A DNA stretch of 5,276 nt, from positions 1-5,276 of the forward strand of contig JBBRSC010000235.1 of assembly GCA_038245795.1 (NCBI GenBank), given 5' to 3'. The notes under the pieces are model-generated. The model made no database searches. It was not told the DNA's origin and saw only the letters and a program-made list of their open reading frames with translations. The position numbers and the translations under genes were made by a program. The first letter of the stretch is position 1. Each line of letters begins with the position of its first letter. This stretch comes from JBBRSC01 sp038245795. Its GTDB lineage: Bacteria; Actinomycetota; Acidimicrobiia; Acidimicrobiales; Microtrichaceae. Shown piece by piece: positions 4,654 to 5,276 of this stretch.

Positions 4654-5276
4654 ATGACGAGCCTTCCGCCGCCGGGACCGCCTGCGGGTGCACCATCGGC
4701 ACCCCCCGCTGCGTCGTGGGGTGAGGCACCGCCGATCCAGTGGATAGCGCCCGATGATCAATCCATCTTCGTGCCAGGTCCGATGGTCGAACCGCAGCCT
4801 CGGCGAGCCTGGCTCGGCGGCGATCCACTCGGTGGCTTGGAACCCGGACGACCGGGAGAATCTTCGGCGATGGGTCGCCGTCGCGTCTTCTTCGTGATTG
4901 CTGCGGTTCTTCTCATTGGCGTGGGACTGACGATCGTCGCCGCAAGCTTCGCAACGTGGGTTCATGCGGACCTGCTTGGCGTCGGTCTTCGCGATGGGAG
5001 TGGTTGGAACAACGTTGCCGGGCACTTGAGCTTCGGTCCCGGAGTTGCCGCCGCCGGGATCGCTGTGATCTTCATGTCCGTCGCAGCGCTGCTCGATCGA
5101 CGGAGCCGAGCCGCGTTGGTGTGTGTTCTCGTGGCGTTGCTGGCGGCGTTGGTGCTCGCAGTGGTCCAGATCGTCGATCTGAATCGGACCGTGAGCGGGG
5201 TCGAGAGCCGAGTCGGTGTGGGGATCTGGAAGATGGCGGCGGCGGTCGTGATCGGGCTCGTGGTCTGGCCGATTGC
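4654..5276 (+). CDS. Small four-helix membrane protein with Pro-rich N-terminus, 3' end cut by the window
   Basis: The frame is open from ATG 4654 to the right edge (207 complete codons and two bases, no stop); the nearest in-frame stop upstream is at 4612. Residues 1-75 are hydrophilic and rich in Pro and Gly with several Trp, probably cytosolic. A basic GRRR (74-77) leads into TM1 (about 78-101). A 25-residue loop follows, then TM2 (about 128-147), a basic DRRSR turn, TM3 (about 153-175), a short loop, and the start of TM4 (192 onward). Four helices with a polar loop after the first and Gly-rich helices is a layout seen in many uncharacterised actinobacterial membrane proteins. I do not recognise a named family and assign no function. 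An inner ATG at 4870, giving MGRRRVFF with GGGAG ten bases upstream, is an alternative start that would drop the Pro-rich part. It lies behind the tRNA-Cys terminator and probably has its own promoter. Confidence 0.75.
   Translation, partial: MTSLPPPGPPAGAPSAPPAASWGEAPPIQWIAPDDQSIFVPGPMVEPQPRRAWLGGDPLGGLEPGRPGESSAMGRRRVFFVIAAVLLIGVGLTIVAASFATWVHADLLGVGLRDGSGWNNVAGHLSFGPGVAAAGIAVIFMSVAALLDRRSRAALVCVLVALLAALVLAVVQIVDLNRTVSGVESRVGVGIWKMAAAVVIGLVVWPI

Noticed and set aside
4466..5025. Minus-strand open frames opposite the tRNA-Cys gene and the right-hand membrane protein
   Set aside because: They overlap a certain tRNA and a frame with clear membrane helices. Their Arg/Ser-rich translations show no recognisable domain.

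Overview
This is a high-GC window from what looks like an actinobacterium. Codons end mostly in G or C, the tRNA-Cys gene encodes its own CCA, and the proteins are rich in Pro and Ala. An Acidimicrobiia-like lineage (Ilumatobacter relatives) is my best guess, from general style only. There are no signs of a phage, transposon, CRISPR array or rRNA.

Layout, left to right. The 5' part of a leftward tRNA gene (probably tRNA-Gly) is cut by the left edge at 1-28, with a plausible -10 box just upstream at 40-45. Most of the window (84-4331, minus strand) is one uninterrupted reading frame. Its first two thirds encode a ten-segment FtsX/MacB-type ABC transporter permease. Its last third encodes an unrelated cytosolic protein: a four-cysteine zinc ribbon, a long disordered Pro/Gln/Ala-rich middle, and a C-terminal domain that looks PH-like. 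A rightward, complete tRNA-Cys(GCA) gene follows at 4448-4521, with a strong hairpin terminator directly behind it (4528-4560). Last comes a rightward gene (4654 to the right edge) for a small four-helix membrane protein with a Pro-rich cytosolic N-terminus, cut by the window end.

The point most worth attention is the junction inside the long frame. The permease fold ends near position 1494, but no in-frame stop follows. A tandem TGA TGA lies out of frame exactly at that place (1503-1498). The following roughly 170 bases have untypical codons and promoter-like hexamers. The zinc-ribbon part then begins at an ATG (1322) preceded by a textbook GGAGG five bases away. Either this is a true permease/zinc-ribbon fusion, or two genes have been joined by a one-base change or a sequencing error.

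How the genes work together is only partly visible. No ABC ATPase partner for the permease lies in the window, so its substrate and partner are unknown. If the fusion is real, the zinc-ribbon/PH-like part would sit on the cytosolic side of the membrane. The permease and tRNA-Cys are divergent, and the roughly 115 bases between them hold an inverted repeat. A 15-bp palindrome sits just before the right-hand membrane-protein gene.
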